Below are positions 27,161 to 36,404 of a stretch of 64,000 nt of DNA, in pieces (the first letter of the stretch is position 1; each line of letters starts with the position of its first letter). The notes beneath the pieces were generated by a model that saw only the letters and a program-made list of their open reading frames with translations, made no database searches and was not told the DNA's origin. The DNA lies in contig NZ_KB894364.1 of NCBI RefSeq assembly GCF_000374425.1, positions 1-64,000 of the forward strand. Direction: 5' to 3'. A program made the translations under genes and the position numbers. The DNA is from Acinetobacter tjernbergiae DSM 14971 = CIP 107465 (GTDB lineage Bacteria > Pseudomonadota > Gammaproteobacteria > Pseudomonadales > Moraxellaceae).

Positions 27161-28468
27161 ATGAATTCAGTCGAAGAAATTCACGTACCGAGTCTACAAA
27201 GAAGTAAATACTTCGCCACAATGGCATTGATTATTGCTGTGGTGGCATGGATTGCATTAATGGTCGTGGCACATTTTCTACCTGAATATAAATGGGTCAT
27301 CCACATCTTGATGCTCGGTGCAGAAGCAGGCGTGGTCGGTGGATTAGCCGATTGGTATGCGGTAACTGTACTCTTTCGCAACCCTTTCGGGAAAATGCCG
27401 TTACCCAAACTATTGCGTGACCACACCGAAATTATTCCCCGAAATAAAGCACGTATTGCTGAATCTATGGGACGCTTTGTACAAGAAAATTTTTTATCAC
27501 CACAGATCGTTGAACGCAGTTTACAAAATACCGACATCAGCTTGGCAGTGGGTCAATGGTTAGCCAATCAAAAAAACAATAAGCAAGTGGTGCAGATGAT
27601 TCAGCACACTGTACCGAAGATCTTTGAATTTGTAAGCCAAGATCAAATTGCCCATTTCGTACAAAATAATAGTGTGCAATGGGTTCGCAGTACTAAAGTC
27701 AATAAACTCGCCAGTGAAATGTTACGTGCTGTTTTGGAAAATGATTTCCATCAAGATGTGCTACAACGTGGGCTGGATCTTGCGCATGAATGGATGGTCT
27801 CTCATCCTGAAGAAGCACGTGATCTTTCCCGTAAACTGTTCCAAGAATTAGGTGTTTGGAAGCTTGCCAAAGGCGCAAGTTGGATCGGAATTGATGTACA
27901 ACAACGTACCATTGATTCATTGATCGAAAAAGTTGAATCAATGTTAGCCAACCCTGAACATCCATGGCGACAAGACATTGAAGCAACTACGCATGCACTG
28001 ATGTTACAACTGGCAGATACAGACAGTGATGCCAGTCAACGTTTAAACAGTGGAAAAGATGCGCTGCTCGATAGCCCACAAGTGCTGAACTTTATCAGTG
28101 GTGCAGTGGCAATTTTATGCGATGCGATTAAAACTGATTTAATGCAAGAAGATTCAGGCATTGCCACCAACTTACAAGTCGCGATTCAACAGTTGGGTGA
28201 AAGCTTGATTCAAAATGAAAAAGTGCGCCAAGTCTTGAATGAGAAAATGGTCGGCTTAGCAACCAATTTCAGTGAGCAATACAGCGATAAGATTATTCGC
28301 TATATCAGTGAGCGCATTCATGAATGGGATTCGCGTGAAATGATTGCCAAAATCGAAAGTGAGGTGGGTGGTGATTTGCATATGATCCGTGTCAATGGCG
28401 TCATCGTGGGTGCGTTTATTGGTTTAGCCCTCGGTGTGATTCGTGCCATTGTTGAAAATGTTTTGTAA
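27161..28468 (+). CDS. DUF445 family inner membrane protein
   Basis: A 435-residue protein with a hydrophobic helix near residues 20-42 and a second (HILMLGAEAGVVGGLADWYAV), then a long helical soluble part, then a C-terminal membrane segment (IVGAFIGLALGVIRAIV). GGLADWYAVTVLFRNP and the HTEIIPRNKARIAESMG stretch are diagnostic of DUF445 (YjiN-like). The function is unknown. It ends a DUF924-DUF4136-DUF445 run, with a terminator 15 bases past the stop. Confidence 0.9.
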   Translation: MNSVEEIHVPSLQRSKYFATMALIIAVVAWIALMVVAHFLPEYKWVIHILMLGAEAGVVGGLADWYAVTVLFRNPFGKMPLPKLLRDHTEIIPRNKARIAESMGRFVQENFLSPQIVERSLQNTDISLAVGQWLANQKNNKQVVQMIQHTVPKIFEFVSQDQIAHFVQNNSVQWVRSTKVNKLASEMLRAVLENDFHQDVLQRGLDLAHEWMVSHPEEARDLSRKLFQELGVWKLAKGASWIGIDVQQRTIDSLIEKVESMLANPEHPWRQDIEATTHALMLQLADTDSDASQRLNSGKDALLDSPQVLNFISGAVAILCDAIKTDLMQEDSGIATNLQVAIQQLGESLIQNEKVRQVLNEKMVGLATNFSEQYSDKIIRYISERIHEWDSREMIAKIESEVGGDLHMIRVNGVIVGAFIGLALGVIRAIVENVL

Positions 28469-28482
28469 GTGATATGATTAAG

Positions 28483-28515
28483 GACGGTAAAACCGTGATG
28501 TTTTGCCGTCTTTTT
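28483..28515 (+). terminator. Rho-independent terminator after the DUF445 gene
   Basis: The stem GACGGTAAAAC-CGTGAT-GTTTTGCCGTC has one mismatched or wobble pair and is followed by a run of five T. Confidence 0.85.
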
Positions 28516-28596
28516 ATCACTGAACTGCAATAAAATAAGCCCCAATACGACTATCATCAGATTTAGAGATCTGTCATTTCACTTTCTTTTCGTAGA

Positions 28597-29034
28597 TCAA
28601 ACCATGTATTTACTTTCTTGATAATAACGAGTCAAAGCGTCTGTATCTTGCTTTAAAAATGCAGTTAGATAGGCTTTCACTTGCACTAATGAAAGTTGAT
28701 CAAAATGAATCTTTTCTTTTGCCTGACGTGTAATTAATCCAAAGATTTGCTTTTTAGCAATAACCACTGGAATATTAGTCTTCACGATAAATTTAAGCTC
28801 TTGAGCAGACCCATAAGGATTCAAGACAATTTCAATCGTCCGTTCCTTGTTTTCATCTGTAATTGTAAACGTCGGATTTGCACCATTGAGCTGTAACCAA
28901 CGGCTTAATTGTTTTTTCCAACCCATTTTATCAAAGTGTGTTAATACTCCAATGGTATTCAGTGCTTCAAGCTGCTCCACATCTTTTAAATTAATATGAT
29001 GTGGATAGCGTATTTTTAGATCGAAACTGTCCAT
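28597..29034 (-). CDS. Hypothetical protein, 145 residues
   Basis: I do not recognise the family. It is a soluble protein with mixed alpha/beta character, starting MDSFDLKIRYPHHINLKD. A basic middle segment (KMGWKKQLSRWLQLNG) is followed by beta strands (TFTITDENKERTIEIVLN) and a helical C-terminus ending YYQESKYMV. There is no signal peptide and no membrane segment. It is convergent with the DUF445 gene and stands alone. The 318 bases upstream are very AT-rich with no recognisable element. Confidence 0.6.
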   Translation of the reverse strand: MDSFDLKIRYPHHINLKDVEQLEALNTIGVLTHFDKMGWKKQLSRWLQLNGANPTFTITDENKERTIEIVLNPYGSAQELKFIVKTNIPVVIAKKQIFGLITRQAKEKIHFDQLSLVQVKAYLTAFLKQDTDALTRYYQESKYMV

Positions 29035-29352
29035 TACTTAATGTCCCATTTCACAAAAATTTGTATTTATTTTAATCACCATCCATAAATTATATCGCTT
29101 AACAACCAAAATTTAAATAGCATATATAATTGAAAATTAACAATTAATTTGATATTTTTAAGTCAAAATTGACCAATTCTGTCAATATTGTTTTTATTAA
29201 GACACAATTCCAATATTTCTCTTGATGAGAAACACATTCCTTAAACCAATAAGAGAGGCATATCTCTTTTTATTTAGAGATCGATAATTTGGAAAAAGCC
29301 CCTTTTTATAGATACAATCACCTCAAAATAAAATGGAATTAGGTTAACTACA
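29035..29352. other. Intergenic region, 318 bases, between divergent genes
   Basis: Very AT-rich spacer that must carry promoters for the hypothetical gene (minus) and the aminotransferase (plus). TTTAAGTCAAAATTGACC and similar A/T tracts are visible, but no operator, repeat or RNA gene can be supported. Confidence 0.45.
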
Positions 29353-30507
29353 ATGTTGCAGCTCCAGTCAAAACTCCCAAGCCAAGGCGTGACTATTTTT
29401 AGCGTGATGACTGAACTTGCACAACGACTGAATGCACTGAATCTATCACAAGGCTTTCCCGATTTCCCTGCTCCGCCTGCATTGCTTGAAGCGCTGAGCC
29501 AAGCCACGCTTTCAGGTTATAACCAGTACCCTGCGGGTGATGGTGTGTTGGCACTCAGAGAGCAATTGGCAAAGCAATTTTTACAGCGAGATCAACTACA
29601 ACTTGATCCTGTCACTGAAATTACCATTACCCCTGGCGCAACCATTGCAATTTTTTGTGCGATTCAAGCCTGTATTCATGCAGATGATGAAGTCATTATT
29701 TTTGACCCGAGCTATGACAGCTATGCTCCTGCGGTACAACTAGCAGGGGGAAAATCAGTTCATATTCATTTAGAAGCACCAACATTTCAGGTGAATTGGC
29801 AGAAGGTCAAAGATTGTATCAATGCAAAAACTCGCATGATTATCGTCAATACACCGCATAACCCAACAGGGGCGATTTGGTCAGAACAAGACTGGCACCA
29901 ACTGATTGAACTCATTCAAGATAAAAATATTGTGGTGCTGTCAGATGAAGTCTACGAACATTTGATTTTTGACGGGCAAAAGCACTATAGCGCACTGCAA
30001 TTTCCAGAATTACGTGAACGTAGTTATGTGATTGGTTCTTTTGGCAAAAGTTATCATGTCACAGGTTGGAAAACTGGCTATTGTGTTGCGGCTCCGCATT
30101 TGATGCATCTGTTCCGTCAGATTTATCAATTTGCCAATTTCTGCGGCACCACACCTTGCCAAGTTGCCCTAGCGCACTATATGCAGCAGCATCCTGAGCA
30201 CGTTCAGGAACTCCCAAATTTTTATCAGGCAAAACGGGATCTTTTTAATACCCAAATTCAAAACTCACGTTTTCAATTCATTCCATCGCAAGGTACCTAT
30301 TTTCAAAATCTCGATTACAGTGCCATTCGCCCTGACCTCAATGATGTCGACATGTGCCAATTCCTCGCTGAGCAGCACAAAATTGTCGCGATTCCAATTT
30401 CCGTATTTTATCAACAAGCCCCTGAATCACTTCGTCTGATTCGATTCTGCTTTGCCAAAACTGATCAGACGTTACAACGTGCAGGAGCAATCCTTGCACA
30501 GTGTTGA
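29353..30507 (+). CDS. PLP-dependent aminotransferase, methionine aminotransferase (YbdL/MtnE) type
   Basis: A 384-residue fold-type I aminotransferase. It shows LNLSQGFPDFPAPP near the start, ITPGATIAIFCAIQA, NTPHNPTGAIW, LSDEVYEHLIFDG, and the Schiff-base lysine in SFGKSYHVTGWKTGY. The C-terminal RLIRFCFAK supplies the carboxylate-binding Arg. The sequence most resembles E. coli YbdL, which prefers methionine, histidine and phenylalanine; substrate preference here is inference. It lies about 100 bases upstream of a MATE transporter gene on the same strand. Confidence 0.88.
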   Translation: MLQLQSKLPSQGVTIFSVMTELAQRLNALNLSQGFPDFPAPPALLEALSQATLSGYNQYPAGDGVLALREQLAKQFLQRDQLQLDPVTEITITPGATIAIFCAIQACIHADDEVIIFDPSYDSYAPAVQLAGGKSVHIHLEAPTFQVNWQKVKDCINAKTRMIIVNTPHNPTGAIWSEQDWHQLIELIQDKNIVVLSDEVYEHLIFDGQKHYSALQFPELRERSYVIGSFGKSYHVTGWKTGYCVAAPHLMHLFRQIYQFANFCGTTPCQVALAHYMQQHPEHVQELPNFYQAKRDLFNTQIQNSRFQFIPSQGTYFQNLDYSAIRPDLNDVDMCQFLAEQHKIVAIPISVFYQQAPESLRLIRFCFAKTDQTLQRAGAILAQC

Positions 30508-30606
30508 TCAACAAAAATAAACCGAACAATCATGACGTCAATATGACCGATGATGGTATCGTGGAAAAAATAGAAACGTTTCTGGATGAAGCGTGAAGGA
30601 AATAGA

Positions 30607-31974
30607 ATGACACCACGCCAACCTTTGGTGATGCAACCCAATCTATGGAAAACATTTTTTGTTTTTCTGGTTCCCTTGATCGCCACCAATATTTTACAGA
30701 ACTTATCGGGAACGATTAATACCATCTTTGTCGGTCAAATGATGGGGGTAGATGCAATTGCTGCGGTCTCCGTCTTCTTTCCCATTCTTTTCTTTTTATT
30801 GGCATTTGTCATCGGTATTTCAGCAGGAACGACTGTACTGATTGGGCAAGCGTGGGGTGCGCAAAACCTTGAAAAAGTACGAAGTGTGATTGGCTCGACC
30901 CTATTTATGACCTTGATTGGTGGCAGTATCATTGCCATTTTAGGTTGGGGCTTTGCTGAGCATATTTTGAAATTATTAGGCACAGATCCTAAAGTCATGC
31001 ACCTCTCTCTGCCCTATGTTCGATGGATGCTGGTGGGTAGTCCATTACTGTTTGTCTATATTATTTACACTTCAATTCTACGTGGTGTAGGCGATAGCGT
31101 TACCCCTCTGATTGCTTTGAGTTTAACCAGCCTAATTGGATTAGCCGTTACTCCAGTCTTACTCAAAGGTTATTTTGGTTTTCCTGCTCTGGGCATTGTT
31201 GCGCCTGCGGTGGCAACCATTATGGGATATGCCGCAGTCCTTATTTTTCTGAGCTTCTATCTCAATTATAAGAACCATCCACTGAAAATAGATGCCCGTC
31301 TATTGAAAAGTATTCGTCATGATAGCAACCTAAGCAAACTGATCTTAAAGCTTGGTATCCCAACAGGCATCCAAATGGTGACGACGTCATTGGCAGGCTT
31401 AGTCATCATTGGTTTGGTTAATCATTATGGTGCGCATGCGACCGCAGCGTATGGTGCAGTGAACCAAGTACTCAACTATATTCAGTTTCCTGCCCTCTCT
31501 ATTTCAATTGCGGCTTCTATTTTTGCCGCTCAGGCAATTGGTGCAGGAAAACCCGAATTATTAGCCAAAGTCACACGAACTGCTTTGGGAATGAATGTGA
31601 TATTCACAGGCAGTTTGATCACTTTAGCCTACTTATTTTCCAAATATTTAATGGCACTATTTATTACCGATCACAGCGTCATTGAACTTGGGCAGCAGCT
31701 CTTATTCATCGTATTGTGGTCGCTTTTATTCTTTGGTGCGAGTGCCATTTTTGCCTCAATTATGCGTGCCAGTGGAACCGTCAATGTTCCGATGATGATC
31801 AATATTCTGACCATTATTTTAATTGAAGTTCCTTGTGCCTATTGGTTTAGCTCGTTATGGGGCTTAACGGGCATTTGGACGGCTTACGCGCTTTCTTTTG
31901 TCTGCTTATGCGTATTACAAGCGTCTTATTATCAATTCGTTTGGAAGAAAAGTAAGATCAAAGTCTTGATCTAA
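30607..31974 (+). CDS. MATE family multidrug/cation exporter
   Basis: A 455-residue inner membrane antiporter with twelve hydrophobic segments in two halves. The first helix is FFVFLVPLIATNILQNLSGTIN (split as FFVFLVPLIATNIL and the NLSGTINTIFVG loop), and GISAGTTVLIGQAWGAQN and LRGVGDSVTP are MATE signatures. The second half repeats the pattern (GIPTGIQMVTTSLAGL, MRASGTVNVPM). The substrate is unknown and could be drugs or metabolites. I chose the ATG at 30607, six bases after AAGGAA; the open frame extends 7 codons upstream to a GTG. Confidence 0.9.
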   Translation: MTPRQPLVMQPNLWKTFFVFLVPLIATNILQNLSGTINTIFVGQMMGVDAIAAVSVFFPILFFLLAFVIGISAGTTVLIGQAWGAQNLEKVRSVIGSTLFMTLIGGSIIAILGWGFAEHILKLLGTDPKVMHLSLPYVRWMLVGSPLLFVYIIYTSILRGVGDSVTPLIALSLTSLIGLAVTPVLLKGYFGFPALGIVAPAVATIMGYAAVLIFLSFYLNYKNHPLKIDARLLKSIRHDSNLSKLILKLGIPTGIQMVTTSLAGLVIIGLVNHYGAHATAAYGAVNQVLNYIQFPALSISIAASIFAAQAIGAGKPELLAKVTRTALGMNVIFTGSLITLAYLFSKYLMALFITDHSVIELGQQLLFIVLWSLLFFGASAIFASIMRASGTVNVPMMINILTIILIEVPCAYWFSSLWGLTGIWTAYALSFVCLCVLQASYYQFVWKKSKIKVLI

Positions 31975-32003
31975 AATTCGCACAAGCAACGATTCGCAAT
32001 TTC

Positions 32004-32039
32004 AATAAAAAAGCCATTCTCATCAGAATGGCTTTTTTA
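32004..32039. terminator. Bidirectional terminator between the MATE and SDR genes
   Basis: The stem AAAAAGCCATTCT-CATC-AGAATGGCTTTTT serves both convergent genes. Confidence 0.9.
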
Positions 32040-32052
32040 CAATCACGGAAAC

Positions 32053-32880
32053 TTACATCATTTTAGTGGCGAATGCAGCAAGGCGTTGATAACCCGTTGG
32101 GAACAAACGTTGGAAAGAATCCACAATACGTGCATCTGTTCCAATCAACAGACGGCGTTTATCTTTCAGCACAGCATTTAGAATCTGACGTGCAGCTTCC
32201 TCAGGTGGTGTACGTAAGAATTTATCAAACTGTTTGATTGATTTATTTGGATCCATACCTAAACTTTTTAAGCTGTCATTCATTTTCGCAGCTTTCGCAA
32301 TATTGGTACGGATACCTCCTGGGTGTACGCACAGTGAACTTACACCCGTCTTTTCAATATCAAGCTCTTGGCGTAATGATTCAGTAAAGCCACGGACTGC
32401 AAATTTAGTTGCGTTATAAGCAGATTGTGTTGGCTGTGAGGTTAAACCAAAAATACTTGAGATATTGATGATGTGACCATCTTTGGTTTGCTTAATGAAT
32501 GGTAAAAATTCTTTCGTGCCGTAAACCACGCCCCAGAAATTAATCCCCACGATCCATTCTAAATCTTCATAGCTCGCACCTTCAACAGTTGAACCTAAGG
32601 CCACACCTGCGTTATTGAAAATCATATTCACAGAACCATGATCTTGAACAGTCTCTTGCGCCCATTGCTTCACCGCTTCACGGTTAGACACATCAAGAAC
32701 TTTGGTGGTTACAGTGATAGGATTTTGTTTTACCAACTCAACAGTTTGCGCCAATCCTTTCTCATTGATATCACTCAATGACAAATGACAACCTTGTTTA
32801 GCCAATAAAATTGCCAATTGTTGTCCAATCCCAGAACCTGCACCTGTGATCGCTGCGACTTTATTTTTAAAATTTTTCAT
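32053..32880 (-). CDS. Short-chain dehydrogenase/reductase
   Basis: A 275-residue NAD(P)-dependent oxidoreductase. It has the Rossmann motif TGAGSGIGQQ at residues about 13-22, NNAGVALGS, the catalytic Ser in ISSIFGL and the YNATK active site. Extra C-terminal residues (FQRLFPTGYQRLAAFATKMM) are common in the classical SDRs of Acinetobacter. The substrate is unknown. It is divergent from the TetR-family gene at 33275, which is a natural candidate regulator. An octamer tandem repeat lies in the shared upstream region. Confidence 0.9.
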   Translation of the reverse strand: MKNFKNKVAAITGAGSGIGQQLAILLAKQGCHLSLSDINEKGLAQTVELVKQNPITVTTKVLDVSNREAVKQWAQETVQDHGSVNMIFNNAGVALGSTVEGASYEDLEWIVGINFWGVVYGTKEFLPFIKQTKDGHIINISSIFGLTSQPTQSAYNATKFAVRGFTESLRQELDIEKTGVSSLCVHPGGIRTNIAKAAKMNDSLKSLGMDPNKSIKQFDKFLRTPPEEAARQILNAVLKDKRRLLIGTDARIVDSFQRLFPTGYQRLAAFATKMM

Positions 32881-33062
32881 TGCCTATCCTTTGTATTGCG
32901 AATGATATGCACATATTTGTCTAGATCATGTGCCGTTTAAGATATAACCAATATAATTTTGACAATACGTGTTGTCAATATAGTACACTACTGTTTTAAG
33001 ACAAATGGCAGGAACCAACATATTGCTTGTCATATTAGGTCTATTTACATTTTATGACTTAA

Positions 33063-33163
33063 GATGTTGAGATGTTGAGATGTTGAGATGTTGAGATGTT
33101 GAGATGTTGAGATGTTGAGATGTTGAGATGTTGAGATGTTGAGATGTTGAGATGTTGAGATGT
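33063..33163. repeat. Octamer tandem repeat (GATGTTGA), about 12.6 copies
   Basis: The unit GATGTTGA is repeated without any visible mismatch from 33063 to 33158 (12 copies), plus GATGT. It lies between the start codons of the SDR gene (32880, minus) and the TetR gene (33275, plus). The array is non-coding. A perfect short-unit array can change copy number by slipped-strand mispairing and so shift promoter or operator spacing. It is not a CRISPR, because there are no spacers. Confidence 0.95.
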
Positions 33164-33274
33164 GATCAAGCATGTTTTACGAAATTTAGTTATTCTAAAT
33201 CTGCAAGACCTGTTTAAAATGTAAATAAATCTTAGATATACGATTCAAAGACTTTTTAGGGAACGGTTTTTTCA

Positions 33275-33952
33275 ATGGCAACTGAAGATCTAGCGACACG
33301 TAAAAAAAATAATACCGAAGCGAAAGAACGTCAGTTTAAAGGTCTCTCTTTAACTGAACGTAAAGAATTACGTCGGGAAAAACTGATTGATGCAGGTATC
33401 GCCACGTATGGAACACATGGTTTTTTTTCTGTCACCGTCAAAGATGTTTGTAATGAGGCGAAACTGACTGAACGCTATTTTTATGAATCGTTTAAAAAAA
33501 GTGAGGAACTATTCCAAACTGTTTTTTTAAAAATGATCGGCAAAATGCAGCATTGTTTAACTCAAGCGGTATTAATGGCTGCACCCGAACCCAAGAATAT
33601 GGTCAATGCGGGTTTATCTGCTTTACTCAATGCGATTAAAGATGATCCCCGTATGGCCCGGATCATTTATATCGATGCGATGTTGGTTCAAGACTTACAT
33701 AATCAAGCCACGATTCAGGAAACCTTGACCCAATTTGATCGTATTATTCAAGCATTCGTGATGATTACCATGCCAAATGCACCACAAAGTGCTGAAGAAG
33801 TTTCTTTAATGGCAACAGGTTTAAATGGTTATGTCACCCATATCATTATTCGTTGGGTTTCTGAAAATTTTAAACAGCCCTTAGAAGATGTTTTATCTGC
33901 GTGTTGCGCCGTGTTTTTATCTTTTATCGAAACAACCTCTCAAAAAAATTAA
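33275..33952 (+). CDS. TetR/AcrR-family transcriptional regulator
   Basis: A 225-residue repressor. A charged N-terminal extension of about 35 residues (many Lys/Arg/Glu) precedes the helix-turn-helix: REKLIDAGIATYGTHGFFSVTVKDVCNEAKLTERYFYESF, recognised through the LIDAGIATYGTHGF and LTERYFYESFK parts. The C-terminal ligand domain is helical and not assignable. AGGGAAC provides the ribosome site. It is divergent from the SDR gene across the octamer array and is likely to control that gene and itself; this is inference from position. Confidence 0.87.
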   Translation: MATEDLATRKKNNTEAKERQFKGLSLTERKELRREKLIDAGIATYGTHGFFSVTVKDVCNEAKLTERYFYESFKKSEELFQTVFLKMIGKMQHCLTQAVLMAAPEPKNMVNAGLSALLNAIKDDPRMARIIYIDAMLVQDLHNQATIQETLTQFDRIIQAFVMITMPNAPQSAEEVSLMATGLNGYVTHIIIRWVSENFKQPLEDVLSACCAVFLSFIETTSQKN

Positions 33953-34139
33953 AATCCTTTTACAGTTTTGTGACAAACAAAAGTATAAGGTTATAGCAGT
34001 ATTAACCAAATGAATTCATTTGTTTTATTTACAAACAACTTGTCATCATTTGGTCACTGCTTTGCCCCAGAATTGTCACAATTTATTGCTAAATTCGACT
34101 TTATTCACTCTTTTGCAATGATATTGTCATAATTAATCT

Positions 34140-34157
34140 TTGTAATAAGCCTGTCAT
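34140..34157 (+). promoter_or_regulatory. Pho box upstream of phoB
   Basis: Two 7-base half-sites, TTGTAAT (34140-34146) and CTGTCAT (34151-34157), are separated by four bases, the canonical 11 bp spacing of PhoB sites (CTGTCAT-N4-CTGTCAT). A further TTGTCAT is at 34124. The box is 45 bases before the phoB start codon, fitting autoregulation under phosphate limitation. Confidence 0.75.
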
Positions 34158-34201
34158 AACAACAAAACGGTTCACCGTTACAAATTTAAGGGTATTGCGC
34201 T

Positions 34202-34912
34202 GTGAAAGATGACTATATTTTAATTGTCGATGATGAGTTACCGATTCGTGAGATGATCCATACTTCTTTAGATATGGCAGGCTTCCAATGTTTACAAGCT
34301 GAAGACGCCAAACAAGCACATCAGATTATTGTCGATCAGCGGCCTGCTCTGATCTTGTTAGATTGGATGCTACCAGGGGGCATCAGTGGGGTAGATCTTT
34401 GTCGCCGCCTCAAACGCGATGAAAATTTGGCAGAAATTCCTGTGATTATGCTGACTGCACGTGGTGAAGAAGATCATAAAGTACAAGGTCTTGATGCAGG
34501 CGCAGATGATTATATGACCAAACCATTCTCCACACGAGAGTTGGTTTCTCGTATCAAAGCTGTCCTACGCCGTGCTAATGCACTCAGTGGTGAGAAAGTG
34601 ATTGATGCCAATGGTTTAATGCTTGATCCTGTCAGCCAACGCGTTAGTTTTAGTAACAGTATTTTAGAGATGGGTCCAACTGAATATCGCTTACTGGCTT
34701 TCTTCATGACACACCCAGAACGCGCCTACACACGTGCGCAACTACTTGATCAAGTTTGGGGTGGCAATGTCTATATCGAAGACCGTACCATCGATGTACA
34801 TATCCGTCGTTTACGCAAAGTTTTAGAGCCTTTCGGCGTTGATCGTTTTGTGCAAACCGTACGTGGCACAGGTTACCGTTTCTCTACACGCGCTGATTTA
34901 GCGGCAGGTTAA
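34202..34912 (+). CDS. phoB: Phosphate regulon response regulator PhoB
   Basis: A 236-residue OmpR-family regulator activated by PhoR when phosphate is scarce. The receiver domain has the acidic pair DD (10-11) and the phospho-acceptor Asp54 in LLDWMLPGG, with Lys in [11 protein letters not shown]. The winged-helix domain ends [20 protein letters not shown] then a VRGTGYRF wing. Translation starts at a GTG preceded by AAGGG. phoR follows 9 bases later, and a Pho box lies upstream. Confidence 0.96.
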   Translation: MKDDYILIVDDELPIREMIHTSLDMAGFQCLQAEDAKQAHQIIVDQRPALILLDWMLPGGISGVDLCRRLKRDENLAEIPVIMLTARGEEDHKVQGLDAGADDYMTKPFSTRELVSRIKAVLRRANALSGEKVIDANGLMLDPVSQRVSFSNSILEMGPTEYRLLAFFMTHPERAYTRAQLLDQVWGGNVYIEDRTIDVHIRRLRKVLEPFGVDRFVQTVRGTGYRFSTRADLAAG

Positions 34913-34921
34913 AAATCCTTT

Positions 34922-36280
34922 ATGTATGAACCTTATCCCGTCCCTGAACTGGCACGTGAACATCAACGTTTCCGCTATAGCAGTTTATGGGCGTTTGCAA
35001 AACAAGATTTAAGACTGTTAATGTTCTTTTTATTGATTGCGAGCTTAATCGGATTTGGGGTCGGATACTTTTGGAGCTGTATTTTTGTCGCTTTTGTAGT
35101 GTTCTTTATCCTGCAGCTCCGCTCGCTTTATCTCGTGAATGATTGGATTTCGAACCGCCCTTATGATGTACCACCAAATCTCAGTGGAATTTGGGGGGCT
35201 TTACTGTTTAATGTTCATCGTGCACAACGCCAAGAACGTATCGTTCAAGCGGAAATGGTGGGTTTGATTGATCGAGCGCAATCTTCTTTGGTTGCACTCG
35301 CCGAAGCTGTGGTTTTAATCGATGATCAACACCAAATTGAGTGGTGGAATCCTGCAGCAGAAAAATTATTGGGGATTAATCCCTTAGATCGCGGGCGTAA
35401 TCTATTGGCTATTTTGCGCCAACCGAGTTTTATTGAATATTTTAATCATATTGATCAAGCACCTGATGGTATTCGCCTACAAGCCCAAATGGATGAAGAC
35501 CGCTATGTGCAAGTGAAACTGACACGTTTTGGTGGAGAAAGTCGCCTTTTGGTCGCGTATGACACCACACGTGTACATAACCTAGAGCAAATGCGTAAAG
35601 ATTTTGTGGATAACATTTCACATGAGTTACGCACGCCCCTCACCGTACTGAGTGGTTATATTGAAACATTTATCGATCAAGATGACATCACGCCGCGCTG
35701 GAAACGTGCTTTTACACAAATGCAATCACAAACCAAACGTATGAATGCTTTGGTCAATGATTTACTATTGTTATCCAATTTAGAAAACAATAAAAAGGTC
35801 GCAAAAAATCAGATTATTGACATGGCAAATTTGATGAATCAACTCTTTGACGATGCTCGTGCCTACAATTTGGATTATGGTCATACTTTAAATCTCGATA
35901 TCGATAGCCATTGTGATTTAATTGGCTCAGATATGGAAATCGCCAGTGCTTTCAGCAATTTAATTACCAATGCAATTAAGTACACCCCGAAAGGTGGGAT
36001 TATTACGATTGGTTGGCATGAAGATGGTGATCATGCTTATTTTACCGTGCAAGATAATGGGATTGGTATTAATCCAAAACATTTACCACGTTTAACTGAA
36101 CGTTTTTATCGCGTAGACAGTGCGCGTAGTCGTCAAACAGGTGGTACAGGTTTAGGGTTGGCAATTGTAAAGCATGTCTTAATGCAACACGGTGCTCATC
36201 TAGAAATTAGTTCTAAAGAAAATGAAGGTTCAACCTTTATTGCTGTTTTTCCAAAAGAACGGCTTTATCGTATTAATTAG
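34922..36280 (+). CDS. phoR: Phosphate regulon sensor kinase PhoR
   Basis: A 452-residue membrane histidine kinase. Two N-terminal hydrophobic helices (residues about 35-70) are joined by a short loop, so there is almost no periplasmic sensor, as usual for PhoR. A PAS domain begins at VALAEAVVLIDD. The H-box is DNISHELRTPLTVLSG, the N-box NLITNAIKYTP, and the G boxes are DNGIGINPKHL and TGGTGLGLAIVKH. It phosphorylates PhoB and is cotranscribed with phoB. Confidence 0.95.
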   Translation: MYEPYPVPELAREHQRFRYSSLWAFAKQDLRLLMFFLLIASLIGFGVGYFWSCIFVAFVVFFILQLRSLYLVNDWISNRPYDVPPNLSGIWGALLFNVHRAQRQERIVQAEMVGLIDRAQSSLVALAEAVVLIDDQHQIEWWNPAAEKLLGINPLDRGRNLLAILRQPSFIEYFNHIDQAPDGIRLQAQMDEDRYVQVKLTRFGGESRLLVAYDTTRVHNLEQMRKDFVDNISHELRTPLTVLSGYIETFIDQDDITPRWKRAFTQMQSQTKRMNALVNDLLLLSNLENNKKVAKNQIIDMANLMNQLFDDARAYNLDYGHTLNLDIDSHCDLIGSDMEIASAFSNLITNAIKYTPKGGIITIGWHEDGDHAYFTVQDNGIGINPKHLPRLTERFYRVDSARSRQTGGTGLGLAIVKHVLMQHGAHLEISSKENEGSTFIAVFPKERLYRIN

Positions 36281-36404
36281 AAAATTACAGGGAACTAATA
36301 AGGTTCCCTAAATATTTGATATTACAATTTAATTACAATACTAATATAATAATAATCTGCTTTATTTCATTGCTAACGCATTTTTATTTCGATGTAAAAT
36401 ACTT

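Noticed and set aside
30501..30596. 31-codon frame between the aminotransferase and MATE genes (GTG start)
   Set aside because: It overlaps the aminotransferase stop and ends before the MATE start like a coupled gene, but it has no ribosome site and no recognised sequence. It is too short to support.
33063..33163. CRISPR-like repeat array
   Set aside because: The units are 8 bases and directly contiguous, without spacers; it is a simple tandem repeat.
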